A stretch of DNA of 64,000 nt from an uncultured Chitinophaga sp. (GCF_946479755.1 NZ_CAMLHC010000005.1:124001-188000), one strand, 5' to 3'; positions 34,219 to 41,628 are shown, counted from the stretch's first letter. Numbers and translations are program-made. The notes: generated by a model from the sequence alone, not told the origin.

Positions 34219-34246
34219 AAAGCCGGCATCAGAGTATGCCGGCTTT
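34219..34246 (-). terminator. Rho-independent terminator overlapping the mscS stop codon
   Basis: A perfect 11-base stem (AAAGCCGGCAT / ATGCCGGCTTT, 6-base loop) followed on the - strand by TTTTTATG. The mscS stop codon (34229-34231) falls at the stem-loop junction, so the last codons (KKAGIL) are part of the hairpin. Confidence 0.85.
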
Positions 34247-35062
34247 CTTCAGTGCACCTGTTACATTCACAATCAGTCCATGCACCGTGTCTTCATACGT
34301 GCCTTCCTGTTCATTGTTCACCCAACAGCAGAGCAGCGCTTTTACATTGCCGCCGTCGATACTGTCGAAACGTACGGTGCGGGGCCGGTTGGTCATTACC
34401 ACCTTGCTTTGCCGTACGATGTCCAACATTATTTTTTCCGCCTCCGGCAGACGCTCACCGGCTGGTAAAGTAAACGTGAGGGTTATACGCCGCAGGGGCG
34501 TAAGGGAATGATTGATGATCGGTTTCTGAAAAATATCCTTGTTGGGAATGATCACATGTAATCCGTCGGCCGTGATCATAGTGGTGGAGCGCAGCCGGAT
34601 ATTATTGACCGTGCCGGTAAACCCGTTGGTTTCAATGATATGCCCCACTGCAAAAGGTTTGCGGAAAGTGATAAAGATCCCGGAGATAAAATTGGCAGTG
34701 AGGTCCTGGAAAGCGAAGCCCAATGCCAGGCCAATAATACCCGCACCGGCCAGCAGCGAGGTCACGGCTTTATCCAGCCGCAGCACGTTCAGTGAAATGA
34801 AGAGGCCCATCAGCAGCACCAGCAGGTAAACGGTGCTGGCTATCAGTCCGGAAATGGCCGCCGTTTCGGTAATTTTCCAGGCCAACCGGTTGGCGAAACC
34901 ACGTAGCAGCCTGGCCAGCAGCCAGAACGCCACCAGTACAATAATGGCCACCACCAGGTTGGGTAACATCTTTATCGCCGCCGTGCCCCATCTGTATAAC
35001 TTATCGAGTATCAGCGCCTGATAGCCGGTCCACTCGCCGGCCAGTATCGGAGAATAATGCAT
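34229..35062 (-). CDS. Small-conductance mechanosensitive channel, MscS family
   Basis: Opens on membrane tension to release solutes during hypo-osmotic shock. The 277-residue protein has three predicted transmembrane helices (about 30-55, 72-95 and 98-120). The pore-lining third helix carries alanine/glycine-rich LLAGAGIIGLALGFAFQDL near residues 105-124. The beta domain follows (VGHIIETNGFTGTVNNIRLR near 150) and the C-terminal alpha/beta domain. Length and layout match E. coli MscS. A second, longer MscS-like gene lies at 51861. Confidence 0.9.
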   Translation of the reverse strand: MHYSPILAGEWTGYQALILDKLYRWGTAAIKMLPNLVVAIIVLVAFWLLARLLRGFANRLAWKITETAAISGLIASTVYLLVLLMGLFISLNVLRLDKAVTSLLAGAGIIGLALGFAFQDLTANFISGIFITFRKPFAVGHIIETNGFTGTVNNIRLRSTTMITADGLHVIIPNKDIFQKPIINHSLTPLRRITLTFTLPAGERLPEAEKIMLDIVRQSKVVMTNRPRTVRFDSIDGGNVKALLCCWVNNEQEGTYEDTVHGLIVNVTGALKKAGIL

Positions 35063-35466
35063 GACCTTCTTACCACAAATTTCGGGCAGAGGTCCACATC
35101 CCCCGTAAAACCAGGCTGTAGCCCGTTTTCATCGTGGAACAACCTACACAGATCATGAAAAAACCGGGATAAGAATACCCCGGTTTATCATTAACCTACA
35201 ACTGTTATAAAAGATAAATATTTTATCAAAAAGATGGACCGTCACCACGGCAGCGGTGGTTTACCGGCACAGATACAGAATATGCTTTATGTTTTTACTG
35301 TTCATGCTGATATGCTACCAAAGGTTGCGTTTGTCACAGCAAAAGTAATGCAGCCAACGGTCACCGGCGTTGCACATTTCCCTGATTTTATTGTAATAAA
35401 CAAAGAAAATGATCAGCGGCAACGGCATGGTTTTTTAGGCAGATAGGTGGAGAAAACAGCTCAATT
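35063..35466. other. 404-base gap with a hairpin and no convincing gene
   Basis: The gap lies upstream of the leftward mscS and rightward small-protein genes. A probable mscS -7 element (7 of 8, complement of 35076-35083) sits 13 bases from its ATG. A terminator-like hairpin is annotated at 35157-35186. A 70-residue forward frame (35234-35446) lacks coding character in my reading and is not called. The segment 35203-35230 is very AT-rich. Confidence 0.45.
35157..35186 (-). terminator. Orphan terminator-like hairpin upstream of mscS
   Basis: Stem AAACCGGG / CCCGGTTT with a 10-base loop; on the - strand it is followed by TTTTTT. No - strand gene ends upstream of it, so it either ends an unannotated small transcript or acts as a leader element for mscS. 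Confidence 0.65.
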
Positions 35467-35691
35467 ATGAACCATTTCTCGTTAGAAGGAGAACATGTAA
35501 AGATAGACTATAGCAATCCGGCACTTCCTCCTGCCGCCAGGAATTTTATGCCCGATGTATACCGCGACGGACCTGAATATTTCTGCGTACTGGGTGCAGG
35601 ATGTGATGCTGTTATCCTCGGAACTGGTAACTCCGTGGAAGAGGCTATCAATGCATGGGAAGAGGCCTACCATCTGAAGGCAGGCCGGTAG
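35467..35691 (+). CDS. Small unknown protein, 74 residues
   Basis: I do not recognise this family. The protein is soluble, with a compact alternating pattern and an acidic amphipathic C-terminal helix (SVEEAINAWEEAYHLK). Coding is supported by the regular composition, a clear ATG, and a second small gene 36 bases downstream on the same strand. The C-terminal helix is reminiscent of short HicB-like or double-stranded-RNA-binding-like folds, but no motif proves this. Probably co-transcribed with the following gene. Confidence 0.6.
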   Translation: MNHFSLEGEHVKIDYSNPALPPAARNFMPDVYRDGPEYFCVLGAGCDAVILGTGNSVEEAINAWEEAYHLKAGR

Positions 35692-35727
35692 CGTACCGGT
35701 TTTATTGTTCATCTAAATCTCTTTTTT

Positions 35728-35928
35728 ATGCCAGCGAAAGAAAAAACAACCGGCTCTGACCGTAGCAATGAGCACAAAAAGGTTACAGATGAAACGATGC
35801 ATCCGCTTGATCCGCATGACAAACAGCGGACCTTGCAACAAAAAAGAGCAGAAGAAGATATACCGGAACAAACATTTATCGACGATGAAGAACTGGCAGG
35901 AGACGAACCGTTGACGGACGATCTGTAA
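35728..35928 (+). CDS. Small acidic, probably disordered protein, 66 residues
   Basis: I do not recognise it. It is extremely hydrophilic (Lys/Arg-rich first half, Asp/Glu-rich second half ending in DDEELAGDEPLTDDL), with no hydrophobic core, so it is probably intrinsically disordered. The charge segregation suggests a binding or stress-related role, which is speculation. It lies 36 bases after another small gene and may share its transcript. Confidence 0.55.
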   Translation: MPAKEKTTGSDRSNEHKKVTDETMHPLDPHDKQRTLQQKRAEEDIPEQTFIDDEELAGDEPLTDDL

Positions 35929-35994
35929 CTGACCTGGAAACATTTTTACAAGGGACCGCCGGAAAGCGGTCCCTTCGTATAGGCGGAATCGTTA

Positions 35995-36738
35995 TTATGC
36001 CACTTCATACATAAAAAACGGATGCTGAAATCCGGCTTTCAGCAGGATGGGCCTGGCTACATTAAAGATTTTCACATCGCCCAGGTGCCCTTCCAGCCGG
36101 CCGTGATGGGCATGCCCATGGAAAGCCGCCGTTACCTTGCGCCGGGTCAGCGGCTCCGCCAGCCGCGACGATCCCAGGAAAGGAAAAATCTGCTCCGGCT
36201 CACCGGCGATGGTTTCCGACACCGGCGAGTAATGCAGCAGCACCAGCTTCTTTATTCCCGGATGTTCCTTTTCTATCTTCGCCAGCGCCCTGTCCAGGTG
36301 CAGCGCCTCGTCCACCGCCTCCTGCACAAACGCTTTCATGGCGCTCTCCCCGAACATGGCCAGCATATGGCCGTCGAACCCGCCGCCGAAGCCTTTCACC
36401 CCGGCAAAGCCGATATCATGCACCACAATGGCTTCCCCATCGAGGATATGCACATTGGCAATGCCCTGTATGATATTGCGGATAATTTTCTGACGCCCCT
36501 TTTCACAGTCATGGTTGCCCAACACCCCGATGACGGGGATATTGCACACCTTCAGCTCATCATACAACACCGCCGCCTCTGATTCGTCGCCGGTATCGGT
36601 AAGGTCGCCGCACATGAGCAGGATATCTGCTTTAGCAGACACTTCTTTGAAACAGTCGGTCCATTTGCCTTTGTCCTCTACCGTCACGTGCAGGTCGGCC
36701 ACGGCGGCAATGCGGACAGGTTGTTTGGTTTCGGTCAT
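35995..36738 (-). CDS. Calcineurin-like metallophosphoesterase
   Basis: A di-metal phosphoesterase of 247 residues. Metal-binding motifs appear in family order: ADLHV (Asp15, His17), MCGDLTDTG near residue 44, GNHDCEKG near 77, a later LLHYSP histidine near 170, and the C-terminal GHAHHG near 205. There is no signal peptide, so it acts in the cytoplasm on a nucleotide or phosphodiester substrate. Its ATG lies 2 bases after the stop codon of the upstream nucleotidyltransferase-like gene, so the two are almost certainly co-translated and may act on the same target. Confidence 0.88.
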   Translation of the reverse strand: MTETKQPVRIAAVADLHVTVEDKGKWTDCFKEVSAKADILLMCGDLTDTGDESEAAVLYDELKVCNIPVIGVLGNHDCEKGRQKIIRNIIQGIANVHILDGEAIVVHDIGFAGVKGFGGGFDGHMLAMFGESAMKAFVQEAVDEALHLDRALAKIEKEHPGIKKLVLLHYSPVSETIAGEPEQIFPFLGSSRLAEPLTRRKVTAAFHGHAHHGRLEGHLGDVKIFNVARPILLKAGFQHPFFMYEVA

Positions 36739-36740
36739 GA

Positions 36741-37487
36741 CTATACGGTTTTAATCGTGTAAGCTTTGTAATCCCATATTTTGATATCGATCTCATATTG
36801 CGTCTGATCAATAAAAGGGCCACGGCATACTTTCTCCACCGCCCTTGGCAGTTCATACTGCTGGCGGGCCCTGTCCATCAGCTCATCAAACAGCCAGCGC
36901 GGGATAACGTCCGGATAATCTGCCGGATATACGAACTGGAATATCAACAGTTGCGCCAGCAGCAGATGCCAGTGCTGGTCCAACCGGAAAAGCAGCCGTC
37001 TCCAGTCAAAATTTTTATGCCGGAGCAGGATATGGTTCACATCCGCCCCGTCGAAGCGTTCCCGGTTCTGTACATAAATCTTGCACCATACCAGCTCCTC
37101 GGGCGCCATCAGTTTCACTGACACGCCTTCAAACGTGGTGGTCACGGTATGCTGGTACCAGGTATCATCTACCCGGCAGATATTATTCACCGTATCAAAA
37201 ATGATATCGATAAAATAGTCGCCCTTGTACACTTTGGCGAGCCATCGTACATCGGTCAGCTCTACACGATAACCGGGCTGTGCGGAAAAATATTGCAGAA
37301 TTTTGGGGTGTTCGGTCCATTTACAGAAGATGTCCAGGTCTTTGGTATCCCGGTAGATACCGGTATAGAAGAACATGGCAAAAGCGCCGCCGAGCATGTA
37401 ATCGGCGCCGCTGGCGTTCAGATGATGCAGTGCTTCCTGGTAAAAGGCGTGGGCTTCTCTGTTTGTTTCGTCCGGACAGGTTTTCAT
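36741..37487 (-). CDS. Nucleotidyltransferase-like protein
   Basis: A 248-residue protein with a DNA-polymerase-beta-like nucleotidyltransferase core: the GGAFAMFF glycine motif near residue 37, followed by TKDLDIF (the D-x-D metal pair, near residue 52) and a third acidic position in FIDIIFD near residue 98. This is the layout of antitoxin/toxin-type and aminoglycoside-type nucleotidyltransferases, and the pattern also occurs in uncharacterised Bacteroidota proteins. It is translationally coupled to a metallophosphoesterase gene. A 7-of-8 -7 element (complement of 37512-37519) precedes it. Substrate unknown. Confidence 0.78.
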   Translation of the reverse strand: MKTCPDETNREAHAFYQEALHHLNASGADYMLGGAFAMFFYTGIYRDTKDLDIFCKWTEHPKILQYFSAQPGYRVELTDVRWLAKVYKGDYFIDIIFDTVNNICRVDDTWYQHTVTTTFEGVSVKLMAPEELVWCKIYVQNRERFDGADVNHILLRHKNFDWRRLLFRLDQHWHLLLAQLLIFQFVYPADYPDVIPRWLFDELMDRARQQYELPRAVEKVCRGPFIDQTQYEIDIKIWDYKAYTIKTV

Positions 37488-37558
37488 ATCACCGTTTTTG
37501 ATAACAGTGATAAAAACTATGCCTGTCCCTGATAACTCAGTGACACGGCAAATCCATG

Positions 37559-37586
37559 CCGGATGGGCAGTAAAATACCCATCCGG
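37559..37586. other. Stem-loop downstream of the GlxA-type regulator
   Basis: A perfect 9-base stem (CCGGATGGG / CCCATCCGG) with a 10-base loop lies between the regulator stop at 37641 and the nucleotidyltransferase start at 37487. There is no T-run on the - strand, so termination would be weak; it may also be an mRNA 3'-end stabiliser. Confidence 0.5.
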
Positions 37587-37640
37587 GCTAAGAAGGAATG
37601 AGGAAGAAAAGCAACAAAAGGCAGACAGCCATCCCAGCAG

Positions 37641-38621
37641 TTAGCTGGCCAGGGCCCTGTTGTATTTATTGCGGTACTCCTGCGGAGAGAGTCCCGTGAT
37701 CTTTTTAAAGGTGGTACGGAATGCTTTGGTGTCGGTATAGCCTACTTTGTACATTACCTCGCTGACGTTTTCTGAACCTCTTTCCAGGCTGTTTTTAGCT
37801 GCTTCGATCTTTACGCGCTGCATATATTCCACAGCGGTATTGGAGGTGGCTTTCTTAAAACGTCTTTCCAGGTTTCTGCGGCTGAGGGAGAACATGGTGG
37901 CCAGCTGGTCTACCGTGATTCTTTCGGAGAAATTCTGTTCGATGTATTCCTGGGCTTTGCGGATAGGTTCATCATCATGCCCTTTCTGGCCTTCGAAGAT
38001 GATAAAGGGGGATTGGTTGCTGCGTTCGAATTCAATTTCGAACATCTTGGAACAGAGGATCGCCAGTTCCTTGCCGGCATACTTCTCCACCAGGTAGATG
38101 ATCAGGTTGTAGAAAGATGCCGCCCCGCCGCTGGAGTAGATGCCTCCTTCGTCGGTGATGATTTTCTCTGACACCAGTGTTACATCCGGGAACATCTTGC
38201 GGAAGTGATTGGCGGCAAACCAGTGCGTGGAACATTTTTTACCGTCCAGCAAACCGGTAGATGCCAGCAGGAAAGCGCCTACGCATAAACTGGCCACTTC
38301 AGCGCCCTTATGATGCTGCTTAACAATCCAGGGAAAAAACTCCTGGTTCATACTGATGACCTGCTGCATGTCGCCATTGACCGCCGGAATAACAATCAGG
38401 TCTGTCTGACTGACATCATCCAGGGTAAGGTCCGGCGTAACAGCAAAAAGACGGTGGTAGGTTTCTGGATCCCGTGCAAGGCCCACCAGTTGCACTTTAA
38501 ATAAAGGGGATCTGCCCGATGCGGCCAGAAAGTCATTGACCTTGTTAAACACAGTAAATGAGCCTTCGATGCAAGATAGGGCTACATCACCTTTGGGGAC
38601 GAGGATGGATATGTGTTTCAT
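37641..38621 (-). CDS. GlxA-family regulator (DJ-1/PfpI domain plus AraC HTH)
   Basis: A 326-residue regulator. The N-terminal DJ-1/PfpI-like domain (about 1-195) has the nucleophile-elbow-like SLCVGAFLLAS near residue 113 and senses an unknown small molecule. The C-terminal AraC domain (about 220-320) contains ITVDQLATMFSLSRRNLERRF and VSEVMYKVGYTDTKAFRTTF. The start codon lies only 4 bases after an exact -7 element, so the mRNA is probably leaderless. Three GTCGTA-type motifs lie in the gap shared with a divergent small ORF, which is the likely target. Confidence 0.9.
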   Translation of the reverse strand: MKHISILVPKGDVALSCIEGSFTVFNKVNDFLAASGRSPLFKVQLVGLARDPETYHRLFAVTPDLTLDDVSQTDLIVIPAVNGDMQQVISMNQEFFPWIVKQHHKGAEVASLCVGAFLLASTGLLDGKKCSTHWFAANHFRKMFPDVTLVSEKIITDEGGIYSSGGAASFYNLIIYLVEKYAGKELAILCSKMFEIEFERSNQSPFIIFEGQKGHDDEPIRKAQEYIEQNFSERITVDQLATMFSLSRRNLERRFKKATSNTAVEYMQRVKIEAAKNSLERGSENVSEVMYKVGYTDTKAFRTTFKKITGLSPQEYRNKYNRALAS

Positions 38622-38625
38622 GTAC

Positions 38626-38633
38626 CAAATATA
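38626..38633 (-). promoter_or_regulatory. -33/-7 promoter of the GlxA-type regulator, leaderless
   Basis: TATATTTG on the - strand is an exact -7 match, preceded by TTG with a 20-base spacer, which is the canonical Bacteroidota arrangement. It is the best promoter in the window. The ATG at 38621 is 4 bases beyond the element, so transcription would begin at or next to the start codon. Confidence 0.75.
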
Positions 38634-38645
38634 GAGAAAACCGAT

Positions 38646-38702
38646 GTCGTAAACAACCTCCTTTTTTGTCGTAATGGAGGCCCCCGGATATTAAAATACG
38701 AC
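38646..38702. promoter_or_regulatory. GTCGTA motif cluster, putative operator
   Basis: GTCGTAA occurs at 38646-38652 and 38668-38674, 22 bases (two helix turns) apart, and the inverted TACGAC at 38697-38702. The cluster fills the gap between two divergent promoters and is a good candidate for the binding site of the AraC-type HTH of the adjacent regulator. Confidence 0.5.
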
Positions 38703-38704
38703 AG

Positions 38705-38712
38705 TAAGTTTG
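38705..38712 (+). promoter_or_regulatory. -7 element (TAAGTTTG) for the 48-residue ORF
   Basis: An exact TAnnTTTG match with predicted start near 38718, 12 bases before the ATG at 38730. This is the main evidence that the short ORF is expressed. It directly follows the inverted TACGAC motif. Confidence 0.6.
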
Positions 38713-38729
38713 CAGTCAACAATTACTAC

Positions 38730-38876
38730 ATGAGCTACCGGATAACAAAAATAATGGGGACGGTCATTGCTGCGTACAGGCGCGGTCAGGAGGACCCTTT
38801 GTTTGACTGGCTGGTGGAGGATGTGCAGTTACTGCTGCGGGAGATAGTGATTGCTGCCCACCAGCTGTTCCGGTGA
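38730..38876 (+). CDS. Small ORF divergent from the GlxA-type regulator, 48 residues
   Basis: I do not recognise it. The predicted protein is amphipathic and mostly helical (DWLVEDVQLLLREIVIAAHQ in the C-terminal half), with no signal peptide. Support comes from an exact -7 element 12 bases upstream of the transcribed ATG and from its position across a putative operator from a regulator gene. The frame is open for 39 codons further upstream, but those overlap the regulator promoter. It ends 15 bases before the convergent DUF1080 stop codon. Confidence 0.5.
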   Translation: MSYRITKIMGTVIAAYRRGQEDPLFDWLVEDVQLLLREIVIAAHQLFR

Positions 38877-38891
38877 GCAGCAAAAAAAGTA

Positions 38892-39668
38892 TTATAATTC
38901 GCGGATCCAGATATTACGGAAGCTCAGCGGCTCGCTCTTATCCCCATGGGCCTGCAGCTTGATAGGGCTCGGACCATGCGCCTCCCGATACCCGGGAGCG
39001 CCGATGTACTGGGTTGGCCCTTTCAGTTCCACATTGTTCTGTACCAACACGCCGTTGAACAGTACGGTCACCCTGGCCGGACTTACCAGTTTACCATCAC
39101 TGCCGAATACCGGCGCGGTCCAGATCACGTCATACGCCTGCCACTCTCCGGGTTTATTGGTCGGATTGGCCAGCGGAACATGTTGTTTGTAGATACTGGC
39201 GGCCATACCGTTAGTATAGGTCTTGTTGTTATAGGAGTCCAGCACCTGCAATTCATACCCGGCATCACCTTTACCGATGGAAGCCAGGAATACGCCGCTG
39301 TTCCCCCTGCCCTGGCCGGTGCCGGTAATATTGGCCGGTACCCGCCATTCGATATGCAACTGGTAGTTGTTGAACGCTTTTTTGGTTTCGATATTACCCA
39401 CCTGTTTGTTGACCGTCAGCACGCCTTTAGACACGTTCCATTTGGCAGGTGTATTCCTGTCGTCGGCCATCACCCACTGGTCGAGGTTAGTACCGTTAAA
39501 CAGGATGATCGCGTCGGAAGGTGCTTCACCACATTTTTTGCCTGGCTTTACTTCCGGCGGTACCGGTGTATATACTTCCGTGTCTTCCGGTTTGGCTTTC
39601 TGGTCCTGCGCCTGCGCCATATAACATCCGCCGGCTAAGAGGGCGGTCAGTATTATTTTTCCTTTCAT
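38892..39668 (-). CDS. Secreted DUF1080 (3-keto-disaccharide hydrolase-like) protein
   Basis: A signal peptide (about 1-20, ending MAQAQ) followed by a single concanavalin-like jelly-roll DUF1080 domain. Family segments are visible as ILFNGTNLDQWV near residue 55, QLHIEWRVP near 108, and the GNSGVFL motif near 125, with FRNIWIREL at the C-terminus. Length 258 residues. DUF1080 proteins cleave or lyse glycosides oxidised at C-3, working with Gfo/Idh/MocA dehydrogenases, three of which are in this window but not adjacent. It follows a small gene by 27 bases, so the two are probably co-transcribed. Precise activity is inferred. Confidence 0.87.
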   Translation of the reverse strand: MKGKIILTALLAGGCYMAQAQDQKAKPEDTEVYTPVPPEVKPGKKCGEAPSDAIILFNGTNLDQWVMADDRNTPAKWNVSKGVLTVNKQVGNIETKKAFNNYQLHIEWRVPANITGTGQGRGNSGVFLASIGKGDAGYELQVLDSYNNKTYTNGMAASIYKQHVPLANPTNKPGEWQAYDVIWTAPVFGSDGKLVSPARVTVLFNGVLVQNNVELKGPTQYIGAPGYREAHGPSPIKLQAHGDKSEPLSFRNIWIREL

Positions 39669-39695
39669 AAATATTTTGTTGTGTTAGATAGATGA

Positions 39696-39995
39696 TCACT
39701 TTTTACCTGCATTCAGCATCTGTTGGACGAGCTGTTGCCATTCTGCATCCAGTCCTATAGCTGGACTTTTTTCTCCGGCCCTGCGGTACCAGTAGTCTGC
39801 ATTCCACTGATCGCCCTCTACACGATGCAGATAGGCGTGAATATGGGCTGCATCACGGTCAGGCAAATCCTGTACCAGCTCATGCGCCTGGTCCCAGTTG
39901 CCTTTGCCCGCATACCACAATGCCTGCAAATACACCGTCAACCCGTCAGGGGGCCGGGCAGCATTCATGGCAGTCATAAATGTTTGAAAATCCAT
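39696..39995 (-). CDS. Hypothetical TPR-like small protein, 99 residues
   Basis: A short helical protein. Its middle reads like one or two TPR-type helical hairpins (LQALWYAGKGNWDQAHELVQ, then DAAHIHAYLHRVEGD with a WYRRAG close). There is no export signal. I know no specific function for this family. It is the first gene of a probable two-gene unit with the DUF1080 gene 27 bases downstream. The gap to the divergent DinB gene contains a palindrome at 40054-40068. Confidence 0.65.
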   Translation of the reverse strand: MDFQTFMTAMNAARPPDGLTVYLQALWYAGKGNWDQAHELVQDLPDRDAAHIHAYLHRVEGDQWNADYWYRRAGEKSPAIGLDAEWQQLVQQMLNAGKK

Positions 39996-40053
39996 GGTGA
40001 AGTTATTTTTTACGTGGAATTAATTTTAACCCGCACAAGATAGTTATTAAAAT

Positions 40054-40068
40054 GCATTGTCGCAATGC
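40054..40068. promoter_or_regulatory. 15-base inverted repeat, putative operator
   Basis: GCATTG-TCG-CAATGC lies in the gap between the divergent genes at 39995 (-) and 40144 (+). A second palindrome, CCCTTAAGGG (40094-40103), overlaps the expected -33 position of the DinB promoter. Both are candidate regulator sites. Confidence 0.4.
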
Positions 40069-40117
40069 GCCCGCTGAAAAGTCAGTCTTACACCCCTTAA
40101 GGGTGGTAAAATGGTAG

Positions 40118-40125
40118 TAGGTTTG
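40118..40125 (+). promoter_or_regulatory. -7 element (TAGGTTTG) for the DinB-family gene
   Basis: An exact TAnnTTTG match; transcription would begin near 40131, leaving 13 bases before the ATG at 40144. This supports the shorter start over the in-frame start at 40111. Confidence 0.65.
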
Positions 40126-40143
40126 CATCAAAACCCATCTACT

Positions 40144-40647
40144 ATGCGTCAGGAACTCGTTAATGAAATAGCAGCCACCGGCAACGCCTTGCTGAAAACC
40201 ATTTCTTCCTTTTCAGAGGAACAACTCAACGCCCTTCCGTTTGAAGGCAGCTGGACGGCCGGACAGGTAGCCGAGCATGTCGTGAAAGCCGGCGATTGCG
40301 GCATTCTCTATGGCAACACAGCGCCCACCGACCGGCAGCCGGACGAGAAAGCGCCCGCTATCCGCGACCTGTTTCTGAACTACACGCTCAAATTCCAGGC
40401 AGCAGAAGATATACTGCCCACACAGGAAAGCCACCAGAAAGCGGCGCTGCTGCAAGACCTGCAGCAAACATGGGACAAGGTGATCGCCGCCGCGCAAACC
40501 ATACCGCTGGAAGATACCTGCCTCGATTTTGAAGTACCCGGCTTCGGTCCGCTCACCCGCTACGAATGGCTGCAGCTGATCAACGTACATACCCAACGGC
40601 ATGTCCATCAGCTGGAAAATATCAAAGCACGACTGGCAGCAGCCTGA
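40144..40647 (+). CDS. DinB-family four-helix-bundle protein
   Basis: A 167-residue DinB/DfsB-like protein. The family fold is a four-helix bundle with a three-histidine metal site. Candidate ligands are the His in AEHVVKAGD near residue 50 and the pair in HTQRHVHQL near residue 155. Members include thiol S-transferases for bacillithiol or mycothiol and many uncharacterised proteins. The ATG at 40144 begins 13 bases after a predicted transcript start. The stop codon abuts that of the convergent deacetylase with no spacer. Substrate unknown. Confidence 0.8.
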   Translation: MRQELVNEIAATGNALLKTISSFSEEQLNALPFEGSWTAGQVAEHVVKAGDCGILYGNTAPTDRQPDEKAPAIRDLFLNYTLKFQAAEDILPTQESHQKAALLQDLQQTWDKVIAAAQTIPLEDTCLDFEVPGFGPLTRYEWLQLINVHTQRHVHQLENIKARLAAA

Positions 40648-41547
40648 TCACTTAAATGCTGCCAGTTCTTTATCCGGTTCCGGGCTGTTGCGCAGGTGTG
40701 ATTTCCGTATAGCCGCATCCGGTATCCAGCGGAACAGCCAGGAGAAACCGTACCTGCGGTGATCGTAGAGCGGCGTATCATAAGCTTTGTCCTGCATCGC
40801 CTGCTGTAAGGATATACATTGATAGCCGCGTTGCTGCAAGGCCTTCACCAGCACGGTGTAATAGTCGGCGTTCAGCTGGTTCACATGGCAGAGGTACACC
40901 TGTGGTATATCACGCCCAAATACTTCACGGGCCAGCTGCTCAAAATAATCAAAGGAAAACAGCGTGTAACGGATATAAGCTTCGCCTATCGCTTTCGCCT
41001 TGTGGTGGTCTTTCTTTTTTAAGGCCTCCTGGTAGGCCTGTTCAAACATATAATCGCTGCTCTCTACGGTAAAGGGCACAGCGGTATACCCTTTCTCTTT
41101 CAGATAACCAATGGTCGCCGCCTGTGCCAGGCTGTCCTTCCCCATGGCATTGAACGGGAACCGGAAGTAAGGCACTGGTTTGTCTTTGGCCACCGCCCTG
41201 ATAATATAATCATTGATCGTTACCTCCATCTTAAAGCTATCCAGCGGCAACGCCGCGCAGTCAGGATGGTTCAGGGTGTGGCTGCCCAGCGTTACCAGCG
41301 GATGATCGGCCCATTTTTTCAGCAGCAGCTGGTTATCAGGAGCGATGCAGTGGGCGCCGTTGATAAAAACGCTCACCGGTGTACGCAGCGCGCTTATCTG
41401 CTGCAGCAGCTTTTCATTGGTCGCTTTTCGTTGAGCGGCAGTATAGTATCCCGGCAAAGCCATTACGGGCGCATCATCCATGGTAATAGCCACCTGTTGC
41501 TGCGCGAAAGAAAACAAAGGAAAAAACAGAAAGAGAAGACGCTTCAT
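40648..41547 (-). CDS. Secreted polysaccharide deacetylase (NodB homology domain)
   Basis: Removes N- or O-acetyl groups from an envelope or exogenous polysaccharide. The signal peptide covers residues 1-15. The catalytic NodB motif 1 is TMDD (Asp24, Asp25), and the metal-binding motif 2 is SHTLNHPD with His90 and His94. Motif 3 is FRFPF near residue 128. The 299-residue protein has an extra C-terminal segment (about 245-299) of unknown role. It is transcribed alone and converges with the DinB gene. Confidence 0.87.
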   Translation of the reverse strand: MKRLLFLFFPLFSFAQQQVAITMDDAPVMALPGYYTAAQRKATNEKLLQQISALRTPVSVFINGAHCIAPDNQLLLKKWADHPLVTLGSHTLNHPDCAALPLDSFKMEVTINDYIIRAVAKDKPVPYFRFPFNAMGKDSLAQAATIGYLKEKGYTAVPFTVESSDYMFEQAYQEALKKKDHHKAKAIGEAYIRYTLFSFDYFEQLAREVFGRDIPQVYLCHVNQLNADYYTVLVKALQQRGYQCISLQQAMQDKAYDTPLYDHRRYGFSWLFRWIPDAAIRKSHLRNSPEPDKELAAFK

Positions 41548-41628
41548 AGAAAGTAAGATAAAAAAATATCCCAGTTATCAAGGCATAATATTAACAAAGC
41601 ATATAGGAATCATAGCATAACTTGGACC

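Noticed and set aside
33740..34511. Possible nested + strand genes opposite the GNAT and mscS genes
   Set aside because: These frames run opposite two genes with clear family motifs and show none of their own.
35234..35446. 70-residue forward ORF in the 404-base gap upstream of the small-protein genes
   Set aside because: No start context, no nearby -7 element and a composition without a recognisable fold; the region looks noncoding.
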